NCBI GenBank assembly: GCA_024529925.1
Contig: JAFEUB010000912.1
Coordinates: 1,034,501-1,098,500, forward strand
Direction: 5' to 3'
From: Ophthalmolycus amberensis
Lineage: Eukaryota > Chordata > Actinopteri > Perciformes > Zoarcidae
DNA length: 64,000 nt
Shown here: positions 1 to 15,600 of the stretch, piece by piece
Numbering within the stretch: position 1 is the first letter of the stretch
Layout: each line of letters begins with the position of its first letter
Notes under the pieces: generated by a model
Told to the model about the DNA's origin: nothing
Database searches by the model: none
The model's input: the letters and a program-made list of their open reading frames with translations, nothing else
Translations under genes and position numbers: made by a program

Positions 1-672
1 ATGGTGGTGCGTAAGTGTGCCATAGCCATTTGCACCGTTGTTGGAACCGAAAGCTCCCCACTATTAAATATGAAACGTTGATCCTTAATGTATAATCCTG
101 ATCTGTAAGAGTGGAGCTGTTAGTAGGCTTTCAGGTTACAGCTGCAGCCATGGGGGAGATGTAACGTTACAGTACTTTGGAGGGAATCGTAATTGTAGAC
201 CTCTCTCCCTGCAGTTTTTTTTGTAGGTGTTCTGCTAACTGCTCAAGTGTGGGTCCTGCAAAGCTTGTAGAATTCTGATCTTACATGAAGTTGTAAATAT
301 TCTGGATTACATGTAGCTGAACCATGAGAAATTCAGGACGAGTTCCCCCAAACAGTCAAACACATTATTGGTTGTTACAAATATATTTTTAATGATTTGA
401 CATCCACGTAGTCCACTATGCTAAGACATACATTGTTATGTTTGGTGTATTTATACAATCATTATGTTGGACATTAATCCATTCTTCAAAATGAATTTTT
501 CCTCTATCTACAGTAATGTGGATACAATTAGTGCCATGCTCTAGATTTCAGAATGAATGCTGTTCACTCAAATATTTTAGTCCTTGTTCTTGCTGATGTT
601 TTGGGAGCCTCCAGCAGAGTGGTGTTACTTTTCTTCAAGTGTTCATTTTTTATTTATTTTTTACTTTTCAAG
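1..672 (+). other. kmt2b: kmt2b intron upstream of the first recognised exon
   Basis: No convincing coding exon was seen here. The sequence is AT-rich and ends in a pyrimidine-rich stretch and AG at 671-672, the acceptor of the exon at 673. The methyltransferase start, normally in a GC-rich exon 1 with the menin-binding motif, is not present, so the gene begins upstream of the window. Bases 11-16 read GTAAGT, so bases 1-10 could be the tail of that exon. The ten bases give no recognisable protein in the required phase, so I leave it open. Confidence 0.6.
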
Positions 673-3600
673 GGAGATGACTTCAGAGGGTTTGAAGCTG
701 AGAGAAAAGGCTCCAAAGGACCTCTGTGGTTGCGACAAAACCCTTACAAAGGTAAAAATATGAAGAAAATACAAGTATATTACTGCACCAAATGACAACA
801 AGTCGTATCAACAAATTATATTTGTTATAATTTATGAACAACACACAAGTTTAGATTAAGCATGCAACACAATATCTAAGGAAGGTTCTTGCCAATGCCA
901 GTTTAGCATTCACTGCAAGCACCATGGATTTTGTCATATTTAAGATCTTTTTTTGTTGTGTAGGTGATGCTGTCAACACAAAGTCTAAACGACAAAGTGA
1001 GAAGCTCCCGCTTAAAACACCAGCAGTGGAGGCAGATATCACCCCACCTGATCCTGTGAAGGATGTCAATTCTTTGGAGAAAACACGCAGCTTATCTCCA
1101 GAAGCAGAGCCCGCAAAGGACAGCAGGAAAGGTTCGAAAGGAAAAAACACTATGGATCGACAGTCCACTAAAAGCGGAGCTGCATCAGCAGCACCAAGGA
1201 TTACTATAAAGTTGGTGGCCAAAAAGAAAATGAAAACCGTAAAGGAGCCTCGTAAAAAATCTGCGAAGAAGTTGAAGATAAAGGGGATCCAGGATCAGCC
1301 CAAAGCCAAGGACATTCAGGGCGACCAGATTTCAAGTGCTCACGTCAAATTAAAAACTGAACCGCAAGAGGATGAACACGGCACTGAAGATAAGGGAGGG
1401 GGGACTGTGCCCGCAAGAAGGCGTGGGAGATCAGCTTCAAAGAAAACAGAGCCTGACTGCCATACTAGCGCCAAAGTTGTGGTTGATGACCAAAAATCAA
1501 AAGAGAGAAAATCACCTGATCAGTTTGACACTGTGAAGGAGAGCGGCACGGTGCAGCCGAAAACAAATGCAAAGAAATTAAAGCATAAGGACATTGTGAC
1601 TGAGCAAAGTTCTGAGGTTAATCAACAAGTCATTCGTAGGAGCAATAGAGTCACTAACCCACTCACTAAAAAACTCTCAGACAGTGCCGCTGAACCAGAA
1701 AGTCTGAGTAAGAGTGATGCCGTTCTGGTGGAGTCTAAGCCAGACGTTTCTCAAACAACGGAGACCAAACCATCAGTGAGAAGTGACAGGCGAAGGCAAA
1801 GCAAGAGGCTGAATAAGGATGCTGCGGGGCCAGAAAACCACGGTACATCATCCACAGAGGCTGATCCCTTATCGGAAAAGTCCAGCGACAGTTTGCTTTT
1901 GAAAAACGAGGAAATGCGGGTCCCAAGCTTTAAGTTGATGAAGATCAGAAACCCCAAATTTGATGCACAGGCCAGTGGGAAGAACTCAACTCGAAAGAAA
2001 AGGCAGAGAAAAAAATTTGTCTGGTCTTTCACATTAGTGAAAAAAGAAAGTCAGACACAGGTCGCTGAAAACACTGTCAAAGTAACAGAGAAGACTGTGA
2101 GTGAAGTGGATCAGTCCACGTGTTGTGACACCGGTGTCAACAAGAGTTTGAAGGCGGTGGATAAAAAGTCTAAACTGGATACCTCAGCCCCACAAGAGAG
2201 TAAAAGCTTGGACAGTGACGAGAAGGGTTCCCAAAACAAGGCCGAGGTGTCATTTGAGGAAAAGTCCAATTTACAGGTGGAAGTTAACGCGGAACCCGTC
2301 AATGAAACGCTTCCACAAGAAATGACTAAAACGGATTGCGGGAAAGTTCCACCTCTTCAGATCAAAAAGGTCTCCTCACCTGGGAAATGTAAAAGCTCAA
2401 AGCCATCCTTTTTGATTCAGCAAGTTAGCCCTGTGTCTGAAAATATGGAGGAGGTTGTGAAAGATCTGAGTGAAGTGAATGAGGACAAATCCTCATGTCT
2501 GGATGCTCTAGTCCCACCAACTAGGAGACGAAGGCGGAGGACACCGAGCGTTGATTCACCTCAAACGAAGTCTGTCGGTCATAAGCCAGTGACCACACAG
2601 AAACGGAGGCTCAGAATGAGTTCACCGGAGAAAGATACGCCGCAGGAGCCCGTCGAAGACGCTTCTCAGGCTTCGACTGAAGATTCCAGCTCACACGGTC
2701 TTCCTAAAAATCCCGTTCAGGATTTGGCTGTGGACCTCTCGCAGGCGACAAATGCAAACTCCACTGAAGTTCCTGATGAGGATTCCTCAAAAATAGCCAA
2801 CGATCCCTCACAGGTGCCAGTTGACGTTTCTCCGCAGAAGGTGGAGAACGAAGTAGAACCACAGATCGAAGAGGCCAAACCATTGCCTGTGCCTTCCAAA
2901 CCTAGAAGATGTAGAAATAATAAACGAGGGAAAAGGAGATCTGTTCAAAGGAAGAAGGCTGTTGTCTCACCTGAACCTGCTGTCAGCCCCCCAGAGGTGG
3001 CTACTGTTGAAGCTACTATCACAGAGTCTGTTGTTGTAACGGAAGTAAGTCCGCCAGAAACAAAAGATTGTACCCAGCTTGAGGCGAAACAGGACACCGT
3101 GTCAGTGGAAGAAAGTCCGATATTGACATCGGTAAAAGAGGAAACCGACATTCAGTTAATAGATAGTCGACATTCTTTGGTGGCAGAAAGTCCAGTAAGT
3201 AATCCAAAACCGCGGTGCCTGAAAACGAGACATCGCAAAAAGAAGCGTAAAATTTTGATTGGGCAGCGTCAGAAACACAGGCACAGGAGCAGAGACGGGA
3301 AGTTCGCTCCACTTAAATTTTCTGAAAGTCAGAAAATGGTTGAGGGGGATAGTGACATTTCCACCCCCGTGGAAGATACACCACCAGCCCCACGCTCTAT
3401 GCTGGTTGGAGTTCACAAAAAACGCAAAAGAAGACCGTCAGGCCTTCATTTTATGGGGTCCAAAAGGCCAAAACCACCATCCAGAATCATTTCTCAGCTG
3501 ATGGAAATGGGGCTTAATGACAGCTTGAAGCAGGAAGAAACGGACACGTTAGTCGATGAGAGACGAGCAGATGTTGCTGATGCCCAACCGGGTAAATCAA

Positions 3601-6600
3601 AGTTTGTGAAAAACATCAAGCACTTCATTATGCCCGTTGTGAGTGCCAGATCCTCACGAGTGATAAAGACGCCGCAAAGGTTCATGGATGATGCTGGAAT
3701 GTCTGTGTTGCCTCGAAGAAACTCTCCAAAGAAAGGTTTACAGCTGGGCCTGCCAATGCGCCCAGGAAAGAGGAGAGAGGATGAAACGGGCAGAGCTTTA
3801 TCCCCCATCCTGCCGATCGACGACGAGGACATACTGAGTGAAGCTCAGCTGGACGTTGATCTGTTTTCATCTCAGGACCTAGATGACGACATCGATATAG
3901 CTGACGGCCTATTTTCTGACAGAATAAGTGGCAAAATTGAGAAGAAGAAGTCTCTTCTAAAGAACTCTTCTTTCAAGTGGCATGTGCCAGAAGAGCCGAG
4001 CAAGGAAGTGTACACACTGGACAAAACATCAGAGGACAAATGTGAGGATCTGTACTTATCTGCACCACTTGAAAAGCCCGCAGAAGTATCTACTGAAGTG
4101 CTGGACGCCCCGAGAAAGAAAAGTTTCCAGAAGTTTAATAAACAAGCGGCTCAGCTCAAGATTTATCAAAGGCTCAAGAAGGCACACACGGGACTTCCCA
4201 AAAGCAGAAACACAACCGAGACGGACAGCGAGAGTAAAGTTCTTCAGCCTCCTGTTGATTTAGCCGAGGGACTCGACGATGAGGCCATGAGCATCAGCCT
4301 CAGGCAGCGCAACACGAACGCAGGGAAGGACAAATCCAAGCTCAAGATAGAAGACATGGATTCTCCTGGAGTGGTGAGAAAACTCTCTGTGTGTGTTCGG
4401 ACTATGAACTCCAAGTCCCTCTTACTTCAGCTTGGTGACAAAGAGGGTTTAGCGGGGAGAGACAACGCCCAGCTTCACTCAGGTAAGCACCATGATTTAA
4501 AAAGCATCAGATAATTTCATGCAACATGTGCTTTGTTACTCATAACAGACCACACATTGCCATTTTATTACTTTATTTGTACAGGAGAGCTGCAATCAGA
4601 ACAGCACTCGGGCGATTATCTCGGATCCGTGGAGAAGGGAGCTTCACAAAGAGCGCGCCTCACTGGTGCAAATAAGAGAATGTTCAATCTCCTCAGGAAA
4701 GCCAAGGTCCAGCTCATGAAGATTGACCAGCAGAAACAGCTGAAGTCCTCTGGGGTACGGTCATGATCGCCGCACAGTACACGATCTCTCTCATTGTAGA
4801 CACAAGTTCATTATTAGATAAAGTCTACGTAACAGGACCTGTAATAGATGAGGAAAACCTCCACATGTTTTTGAATGATTCTGTTCTTTTTGTGTTTTTT
4901 TAACTTTCTGAAGCATTTATTGATGCCTTGTTTTCTCCTGTTAACCCTGCAGCTGTTATCCGGCCCGACTGGTGCCAGATCTCGAGATGTGAACTCAAAG
5001 AGACAAAAGAGGAAGCAGAGGGTTCAGCTTGGTGCTGATGTTCCAGTCAAGACAGAGCCCGCTCAAGGACAAGTGGGTGTAAGAAATCCATAGACCCGAG
5101 GCAGAAACCGCTCCAACTGCAATTCTTGTTTCTGTCTCTAGTTTTACAGTTTTATTGTTGTTCATTAACCTTAGGCTATAGTTGCAAACATGCCCTGTTC
5201 AGTATACTTTACGCAAATCTATGAGTAATTATTCACATCTATGAGTAATTATTCACATTTGAAAACAATTGGTGTCAATTCCAGCCTCTTAACATCAGTG
5301 CCTCTAGCTCTTATTTCATTTAAATTTTTTTCCAGCCGCAGCTCGTCTCCCCGCTGTGCCAGGAGTTCCGTAGAGCCGGAGGTCCACGTATCAAGCACGT
5401 GTGTCGAGCTGCATCCGTGGTGTTGGGGCAGCCTCGAGCCTTGGTACCAGATGACATTCCCAGACTCAGCGCCTTGCCGCTGCATGAAAGATCTGGCATT
5501 TCCCCTTCAGCCATCCCTAAAGGTAGGTGTAAACCGACAGACCTTTCCTGATTGGCTTTCATAAGACATGCTCATTAACTTCTCATGACTTGAATGTGAT
5601 GATTTGATAGCGGCGGCAGCAGGAGATCTAGTGATGGTACTAGTTTCAAATTCTTCGTCCTGGCAAAGGATGGAGTATTAAAGAAACTTAGCAGACGGAT
5701 ACATTGAAATTGAATATTTAATGATCAATGTATCTCTTTAGGTTTCGTTGTCCCATCATGTTTATGTTTCTAAATCACAATGTTTATCTATTTATCTGTA
5801 GAATGCAAACAAAAGAACCACGCAATAAATGTAGCTCTATTTAACAGATTCAACACGTTCTTCCTATAAATCCTACTATTCTATGGATTTGATGTACGTA
5901 TGTTTGGCTGTTGTGATTCTGCTTGATTGTGTAAAATCCTTTAGGGGCATTTTTGAAAGATAAAATCTGATTTACTGTGCGTGATTCCAAACCCAAAAAT
6001 GAATGCCACCAAATGATCTGCCACCGCATCCTGAAGTGTGAAGTACTTAACTTAACTGACTAATGGTTGAATGCCTATTGTTGTTGCAGATATTGGTTCC
6101 CCCTCTGAATCAGACAGTCCCGAGCTGTCCGATCCGAAGTTCATCAAGGCCAAGAAGCCGTCGAATTTTGCGAAACGGAAAGGCCTCGGGCCGTTTGGGT
6201 ATCGCTCTCGGAGGTGTGGCGTGTGCAAAGGCTGCAACCACGAGGACGACTGTGGCGAGTGCATGAACTGCCTCGACAAACCCAAGTTTGGTGGTCCCAA
6301 TACCAAACGGCAGTGTTGTGTGTAAGTTGACCCTATATTTAATTCTTAGCTGTACTCTCATCACAGTGTTTAATAAAATAATTGAAAATATGTTTTTTTC
6401 TTACCACAAGGTATAAGAGATGTGATCAGATTGAAGAGAGAAAGGCACGCCGACTAAGTGGAAGAACGGCACCGAAAGGTAGTTTTTCACTTGAGCGTGC
6501 ACGCCTCATGTTCACTTCCAAAACATTTAGCGTGTCAGCAACAAGCCGCCTCTTCCTTTTTTTTTAAAGGTGCCTCTAAGCGACGGCGGTCCTCTCTCAG

Positions 6601-9600
6601 CGGGGGTCATTCCAGTAATGATGAGGGGAACGAGGGCGCTGCAGATTCACCGTCTGGTCCCCAGGCTGACGGCCACAGTCCGTCAGTGAGGAAGCAGCCG
6701 AAGCGTGTCGTGAAACCCCGCGTCTACTTTGACCTGGTGGACTACGACTCCGACCTCGACGACAAAGCGTTTTCGAGCTCTGCCTCGCCAGCCAGGAGAA
6801 GGGGCGCAGGGTCCCGTTTCAGTCAAGGTGAATTAACACTCAGTTAAAATGAACACTCAGGAACTAGACGACATGTTTCTGACTTCTGATGTTTCTCTTA
6901 ATAATACGTTTTGTTTTTCCTACCTTCTAAAGACTTTGTGTCCCTGGATGGATTCCTTGGAGACATTTCAGATGAAGAAGTCCGGCATCGAAAGTCCAGC
7001 TCACACCGTGTACCACCGGCTCGACGTAAACCTGAGAAGGTGGGTAACTCTGAGTTTGACTCGTGCTCGTGCCCTGGTTGGACGACACCGTTTGAATTTG
7101 TGGCAGGCTGTGTTTGATTTGCTCTCCGGTTGCAGCGGTATACCGGTTCCCAGTAAACCATGGCAGGAAAATGGACGGTTATCACACCATGTACATTTGC
7201 TTACCTTAAAAATAAATTCAAATCCGCAGCGTGAAATACATTTTTGGATATTCCAATAATGACCGGGATGTTTGTCCTCGAGAACTGACCGCACCAATGC
7301 TCGGGCCTCGAAGAAACAAGTCACAACATACGCAACATCGCAGAGATTATGTCATCGGTCAACACTACACCTGGCATCTTATTTGTTGGGGTTATTGCAC
7401 AGGGTTTGCAAGGTTTTGAGGGAAAGCACATTAGAATACTTAGTGAAAAGCAAGTACGTGTTTGCTTTAAGTGTGTCCATTCCTGCCCACATTCATGTTC
7501 TAATATTCTCTCAGGGCCTCTCGTCTCAGGGTGCTTTGGAGCAGACTCCCCCCAGTGTCCTGGCTGCACTTGCCCATGGTTTTGAGCAGAGAGACACCGA
7601 GTCTTCTAAACCTACTCATAAAATCAGGGTTGACTTCAAGGTCAGTGACTTTTTGACCATACATTAACGTATTGAAACATAAAAAACACTTCTGAAATGA
7701 TGAATGAATGTTCAGTTGTTACAACACATCATTTGTGGGTGCCTTAGCTCTGTGATGTATGACCTCAGAACAACATTTTAAATGTGTAATTCACACCTGA
7801 ACTTAAAATGTAAACCCACTCCTCACATAGTCACCACACAGGAACAACTTACAGTATTGGTCAGGAGACATATTATCCTGCTGGTAGCCACTGTGTAAGC
7901 AGTCTTTTCCCAGTTGTTAATTGAGTTGTGTGCATGATGTCTTTGTTTTCAGGAGGACTGTACTTTGGACAACGTCTGGAATATGGGTGGTTTAAGTATA
8001 TTGACCTCTGCACCGCCCATGCCACCATGCGTTTGCTTCCTTTGTGCCAGTAAAGGGCAACATGAGGTAACTGCTTCATGCATTTGCTCTGTTTTTAGTA
8101 GTTGATCCGTTTCTTTGCTCTTCTGTAATTTGTGTTAAACTGGCGACTGACAAGATTTCTGAAATGTTTTTGTGAATTTCTTATCGCAGATGCTCTATTG
8201 CCAAGTATGCTGTGAGCCCTTCCACCAGTTTTGCCTTGATCCAGCGGACCGCCCCTCTGAAGAGAACAAGGAGAACTGGTGCTGTCGGCGCTGCAAGTTC
8301 TGCCACGTGTGCGGCAGGAAAAACAAGCCCTCGAAGGTACTGCCTGATATTTTAGCGTGTTTCGCTATATGTTACTTCTCGGTGTTAATGCCGTTCAGTC
8401 AGGAAGCATTACATTTTCCTGTCTCCCTCAGCCGTTGTTGGAGTGTGAACGTTGCCAGAACTGCTATCATACTTCCTGTCTGGGACCCAACTACCCAAAA
8501 CAAAACAAGAAGAGGAAAGCTTGGGTAGGTTTCATTATTCTTAGAAAACACAAAGTCGTGTATGTTTAATACAAGCATGCAGATGTTGGACTTCATTGAT
8601 TGCTGGTCCTAACAAGCTGGTGTCTCTACAGGTTTGTATGACATGCATCAGGTGTAAGAGCTGTGGCGTCACACCGGGGAAGAGTTGGGACACCGAATGG
8701 AACCACGACAAAGGACTCTGTCCAGACTGTTCAAAACTCAATGAACTGGGTGAGGAGAGAGCTGATGAATGATCTGTCCTCCAGCATCATCTACCACCAT
8801 TACTGATCTATGTTGAGGCTAATCTCTTCTGAATGTCTCTTTGTCTCATCAGGTAACTACTGTCCAATCTGCTTCAAGTGCTATGAGGACAATGACTACG
8901 ACAGTCAGATGATGCAGTGTGGCACCTGTAACCACTGGGTACACGCCAAGTGTGAAGATCTAACAGGTGATTTTTCATCTTCATCCTTTTGTGGATGAAA
9001 GTACCCGAAGAGACGGCATCGAGGCTGTACTCATTAGCACGGGTGAAGCATAACAAAACAAAGGACACCAGGAAAAACAGCTCAAGAAGGGGGATATATA
9101 ATACTTGTGTTACTTGTTATTATCTATTATTTGCTGAGCGTTCATACAATGCCCTGCTTTCCCACACATGCAGTCGGTGCACATGATCTAGTGAAGAAAT
9201 GCCATCGGTATTTGAACGTGTATTTGGTTGGAAATGCATTTTGCTAAACCTCCACTGCTTCATTCCTGTCTCCTGTAAAACCCTTTAAGATGAGCTGTAC
9301 GAGATCCTGTCCAGCTTGCCAGAGAGTGTCGTGTATTCATGTCGGCCATGCAGTGTGACCCAGCCCAGTGCTTGGAGAGAGCTGCTCTACATTGAGCTCA
9401 GGTCCGGGGTGGAAAAGGTGCTGGCCTGCTTGCTCTCCTCCACCCTTACCCAGCACCTTGTTGCCTGCTCACAGGTAGGAGACTAGGCTTTCTTTTTTTA
9501 TGAATCAAACGTTACATGACAGTCTGTACTGAAACCTGTGGAATACAGTGTGTCAAATATGCTTTGGTTTCTCCTGCAGTGTGAGAAGTTGGTTGATCCT

Positions 9601-12600
9601 GACAGCGGAATAGAAGGACAGCCGGCGTGTGATCTCCGAGCTGTTGGCAAGAAGTTTGACAAAGGCCTTTATACTACTTTGGTGAGTACACGACCTCTTA
9701 TTCTGTTTCTACACTTGAGTACTTTAGTGAAGTGGAAAAAAATGGTATTAATTGTATTGGGCTTTATGGATATTACATTCTAAATTTCAGTAAGAATTGA
9801 GAGATACTTTTAAGACCGAAAATGCCAATATGCTTGGCAATATGACAGAAGTGCAGCTTAGTGGATACTAACATATGTTTGTTTTTTATAGAAAATGTTC
9901 CATGAAGATGTGGTTCAGGTTGTGCGAAAGAGGCTTGAACAAGAGGAGAATCTTCCAGAAGAGCAGAGACCTACCGCCCTGGCACGCTCTTACTACTTAA
10001 AGGTGCGGTATGACCAAAAAAGAATTGTTTGTCAACATACTGGTTATTTTGGGATACGAGTGCAAGAGACGGGAAGCTTTGTAATAGCTTTAGAAATGCA
10101 GCTACGCATTTATGAATAACTGATATGATTTTTGTCTTTAGCTCCTTGAGGAAGTGTTTAATTGGTTCAACAGCCAAGACCCAAAGGTGTGGAACTCTTG
10201 TACCAAAGACTTACCCATGTGAGTATTGGTTTACTGAAAATAATGATAATAATAGGTTTTAGAAGAGTACTTTTTGGATATAGTCCCTTCATCATGATAT
10301 GAAGTGCTTATACACATATATAAAAGTCACAAGCACGTCTGATGAAAATAAATATTCTTTGTTAAATAGGGGGATGCTGTCCCAAGCTGTTCATCCTCCC
10401 ACAACGGAGCATGTTTACGCCCAGTGGCAGGAGAGGGAGGAGCTCTCATCTCGGGCTCCGCTGGGGCTCCTGCAGGACGACAATGGACAAAGCTTAATTG
10501 TAAAGGAGGAAGAAGCAGTTTCTCCGTTGTCTGGGGAGCCAATAAACCAGAACTACTTCAAAACCAGCAGGGCTGTCAGGCTCAAATTCAAAGGTAATGC
10601 TGTCGATCGTGGAGGGCTGGAAATAGAATTTGCTTCTCATTTATTTATTTTAATTTTGTGCGGTGTTTGGCCTCCTATGTCTTAACTTTTGTACGGTTTT
10701 ATAGGGAAAAGGGGCCGCCTTTCAAAAACTGATTTAGACACCGGCTGGTCTAAGGATGATGAGAGACAGTGCTCTTTGTGCCAAAAATATGGAGACCTCA
10801 AACCTAATGTAAGTAATGCATCGAAAATGAAAAGTACATAGTACGTTGTTAACACCCAACTTGGCGAGTAAACTACACACAGCATTGTTTTGCTTACTCA
10901 AGTGTGATTGTTTTTTTTTGTTCAATAGGACGCAGGCCGGTTGCTGTACTTGGGCCAGAATGAGTGGGCACATGTCAACTGCTGCCTGTGGTCAGCTGAG
11001 GTGTTTGAAGAGGACAATGGCTCTCTGCTGCATGTACACAGTGCTGCCACAAGGGGCCGCTTGATGGTTGGTTGTTCATTTACCTCATAAATTCATTCAC
11101 CTGCTGGGTCAATAATGTGCATTCCGACACAATATTACTAGGAATCTGAGTTTGATGACTTGTAAACTCGTAGATAGATATTGATAATTAAGACTTCTTA
11201 CTTACATCTTTCCTCTTAGCGATGTGAGCGCTGCAACCAGACGGGTGCCACAGTGGGCTGTTGTCTGACATCTTGTCAAAGCAACTATCACTTCATGTGC
11301 GCCCGCTCCCGCCACTGTGTGTTCCAGGAGGATAAAAAGGTCTATTGCTACAAACACCGACATCTCATCATTGACAAGGTAGGTTCTTCTCTTCCAGCTC
11401 TTCCAGCAGCAGTCTCTGACCGTATCGGTCTGAAGGTTCTGAGTTTGATTCCGGGTTGCATTATCACTTGTTTTCCTTTTGTTTCGCAGATGATAACTGG
11501 TCAGGAATTTGAAGTTAACCGCAGGGTGTATGTGGATTTTGAGGGGATCAGCCCCCGCAGAAAATTCTTGACTGGACTGGAACCAGAATTAATCAACGTG
11601 ATTATTGGTAAGCGCCTATCTTTTAGCTGGTTTCCTTTTCACTTTGTGACGTTTGTTATGACTTATCTTTAACTAATCGGTATTCACATTGTCACTATGC
11701 AGGTTCATTACAGATAGACCAACTCGGTGTGCTGACAGAACTTTCGGCTAGCAAAGGAAAACTCTTTCCTGTGGGTTTTCAGTAAGTTGCATTTTATTCT
11801 TTTTAAATTGTGTTATATAATTAAATCTTATTTAACATAGAATAAAAAAAGCACTTTCAAAATGTTCTTCTTCCTTCTTAAGGTGTTCTCGTTGGTACTG
11901 GAGTACAGTTAATCCATTGCGGCAGTGCAAATATACATGTAAAGTGCGGGAGGTTCGGCCGGTTGTCCTTGAGAAGCCTGTTGAGGAGATGCCCGACCAA
12001 GGAGACAATAACACAATTGCTCACAGTCCCTGTCCACTATCTGGTGCGTATTTTACGACTGAAAAACTGCAGTTCTTTAGCCGAATAGTACTAGATAGTT
12101 TCATAAACCATTTTTTCCAATTCATCATCAGAATCTGAAGCTCAGGAGAATGACATAACAGAATCTCAACCCCCAACGGAGGGAACCTTTATCCCAGGAC
12201 CTACCCCCAAGTCAGATCACGGTGCAAGGCCAAAGATTCCCAGGAGGCCAGCTGGAGGAATGTCCCGACCCCTGCCATCCCCAGGTAAAGTATACATTTA
12301 TTTATAAGTATACTAACAACAAATATGTTGATCCAATCAAAAAACACGTCTCAATTCTGATTTCTTCTCAGGAGTAAAGCAGTTGAAACCCCACCACATA
12401 TTAACCATAAGTGATCTGGAGGATACGCAAAGGGTTCTTCGCCACAGCCCACAATTCCAGACAACAGGCCTCCACGGTCACATGCCCCCCCCTCCTCTCG
12501 GTCCTCTGACTGGACCAATTACTCTCCGTGCTGGAAAGTCTTCCCTTCCCACTTCCCCGCTGCTCCCACTTGGCGCTCCAGACAACCTGATCAATTCTCC

Positions 12601-15600
12601 ATCATCCCGCTCAGTCGGAGGTAGAAGTGCCTCCTCGGTCCGATGCCCTGGGAATACGATGACCCATTGTACCTCATCGTTCTTTCCTCAGCCACCCTGG
12701 CAGGACAGTGCAGCAGGCTTTCCCTCACCAAGTCTGTCCTTCTCTCCAACCATACCACACCTTCCCAGAAATCGCTTGTCATTTGATCTAAACCAGTCGG
12801 ACTCAGTCGAGGTGCCACACAACTTCTTAGCTTCACCGGAACCTGAAGATGTCTCTCCAGCAAACGGTACATCACCGCAGGGGGATTTACACCAACAGAA
12901 GGATGAAGGAGAATTTCCCTACAGTTCACTCCACAAGGATTCCAACGTGAGTCTGGACCAAGAGATGAGGACAGAACTGGAAATTGAGGAGACACTCCTG
13001 AATGAAGGCGTGGCAATGAACTGTGGGGGACAAATCGTGGTGGACGGTGATGATCGGGAGGAATTTTGGGAAAGAACCCAAGAGGTTCACAAGAGGAAGA
13101 CTCTAGTTGCCAACCTGCCGCGGTCAGCAGCTTCAGCCAGGGATGACTTAAGCAACACCTCTTCTGATGATATGGAGCACTATTTCGACTTCTCGCGGAC
13201 AATAGTCAGCTGTCCCGGAACAAAAGATCATTCCAAATCTCCCTCCTCCCCTTCCTCCCGTCCTATAGCTCAGCTCGATGGTGTAGACGACGGTACAGAG
13301 AGTAATGCAAGTATAGCGAACAACGATGATGCTCAAAAAGTTGAGGGTTGTAGTCAAGCTCAGATACAAGCCAAAACCCTCAAAAATATAAATGCCCCTG
13401 AATCGAACACTCCAAACAGCACACAGGGTGTTCAGAGTCTCTTCCCCAAAGCATCGTCCAATGATAAGCATACAGATTCTTCATCAGTCACCATCGCAGT
13501 TGCCAGCAAAAGTCCAACAGGCGGTTCACGTCAAGATCCACCTCAATCCCACGATGCCAGCCATTCAAACGAGGACAACATAGGATTTGTTTCTCCACAA
13601 ATTTCCAGAAACTCAGAGGTTATATTCCAGAGTCCACATCTGGTTCCTTTGCTGGAAGGCTCACCGCTTGAGACCCAACAATCTGAAGCTCGTAAACCCC
13701 TGAGCTCAGAGTCTGGCAGCAGCCACTCTACTGTGTTGATGAACCACTCAACAGCTAATACTGTGGCACCATCATTAGCAGATTCTGCTGATAACAGTCA
13801 GGGCACCCTGCTGGGCCTTCTTCAGCCCTCCCCTGTCATTTCTACAGACGTACAGAACCCCTCTCAAGGCCTCGTAGACTCTCTGCAGATGTATTCCTGT
13901 TTACCAGGTTTCAGTAAACCTCCTCTAACAAGTATTACTCTTCAGCCAGTAACATCCTCACAAGAGTTAACCTTCCCATCCATGGGCCCCTTGTCTGCTA
14001 AACTAACCACCGTCAGTCCTGTTGTAGACGTGACACAAACGATGGCGAACCTTACCCCTCAAAACGATCCAGTGCTATCAGCTTTGTCAGGCACAGGAAC
14101 ATGTGGGACCGTCTCTCTGCCCATCTACTCCACACAAACACAGCCATTGTGCTCCGCAGCTGTCACCATTGTTTCTTCTTCTGCGGCAATATCGTCTCTT
14201 TCTGTGCTTTCAACACAATGTTCAACAGCTCCAACGTCGGTCCAAACCACCTCGGCCCCTGTCATCTTAAATGGTTACAGCTCTTCATCTGTTCAGAAGG
14301 AAGCTCCATCGGGCCACACAATCTCCATCAACTTCTCCACAACCAGGCCGGCTTTAGAACCTCAGCAGCCAGTGGTTCCCCAGGCTTTACCTGGACACGC
14401 TATTCTTACTGTGAAGGAGGTGGGAGGTCCCAATGTAGATCCTACACCACACGTCCTGCTGGTGAACCGCCTCGGGCAGATCTTCGTGAAGAACCCCGAA
14501 AGCAACACTTTTCAGCTTCCCACTCCCAGCTCCTCCTCCTACAACTGTGTCACTCAGATCGCCAGCCTTTTGCAAAGCAACGCACTGTCGGCCACGCTAG
14601 CAGCAGCTGGTAATATGACCGCTCCACCCCCCGGGGCCAGCGTTGCAGTAGCAGTTCCTCCGCCCCCGGTTCAGTATCCAACCACAATCACACAGCTGCT
14701 TACTCACAATAGCAACGGTACAGTGGCGTCGGTTAATGTTAAGAAGCCAAGGAAGAGTGCCAAAACGCCAAGACATGAAACCGCTCCAGAGTTGAAAAAA
14801 ACAAAGAAGAAGAAGAAGGATTCTAGTGCGTCCAGGAAATCCAAGTCATCCAAGGTGTCGGAGCCTCAGCCTGCACCGCCATCTGAGAATCCTCCCATGA
14901 CTCCTGCTGAAAGCGCCCAAGCCATTATCAATCAAGCAATGGCGAGTAACTACACCCCCAAGTGGAGTGGGCTTCGAACACTGAGCCCTTCCTCACTGGT
15001 TTTACCACCGGGCCTACTCATTGAACCGGAGCCTCCAGTGTGTCCTCGCTCTCCCTCAGTAACGCCAACACCAGCTCCGGCACCCCGACCTCGCACCCAT
15101 GTCCGCATGAAGAGAGTGTCTTCGCTTTCAGACCGTATCGTCACAAAGAAGTCTAAAGTGGACTTCTTAAAACCAGAACCCCCCAGTGAGGACGAGGAGC
15201 AGCGCAGACCAACCTTTCCGAGCATCTCCAGCAGAGCTTCAGGAGTCCGTATCAAGACCCCGACAGTGAAAGGAGTACTGAACCTGGACCAGTTGAAGGA
15301 GGAGCATATAAGTGATATTGAAAGCTTAGGGTAAGATTTTTCTCACCTTTTTAAAAAGGGCTCCAACGAACCAGCAAATGTTTCGCTTTTTGCACCTGAT
15401 AACAGTAAATTACGCCAGAAGACTGTATTGCATTGAGTGCATTTGATTACTGTTTTGTGTGTAAACATTTGTACTCTCATTTTTCTCAGATCAGAGCCGT
15501 GGGATTATGCGTCTCAGGGCGAACAAGGCAAACTGCATGCGTGGGAACCAGTGGGACACAGCACCCTGACTGACTGGAAGAAATACTCTGGTATTCATGC

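Noticed and set aside
1..10. Possible tail of kmt2b exon 1 before GTAAGT
   Set aside because: In the phase needed by the exon at 673 the ten bases give Trp-Trp-Cys, unlike the acidic segment expected there.
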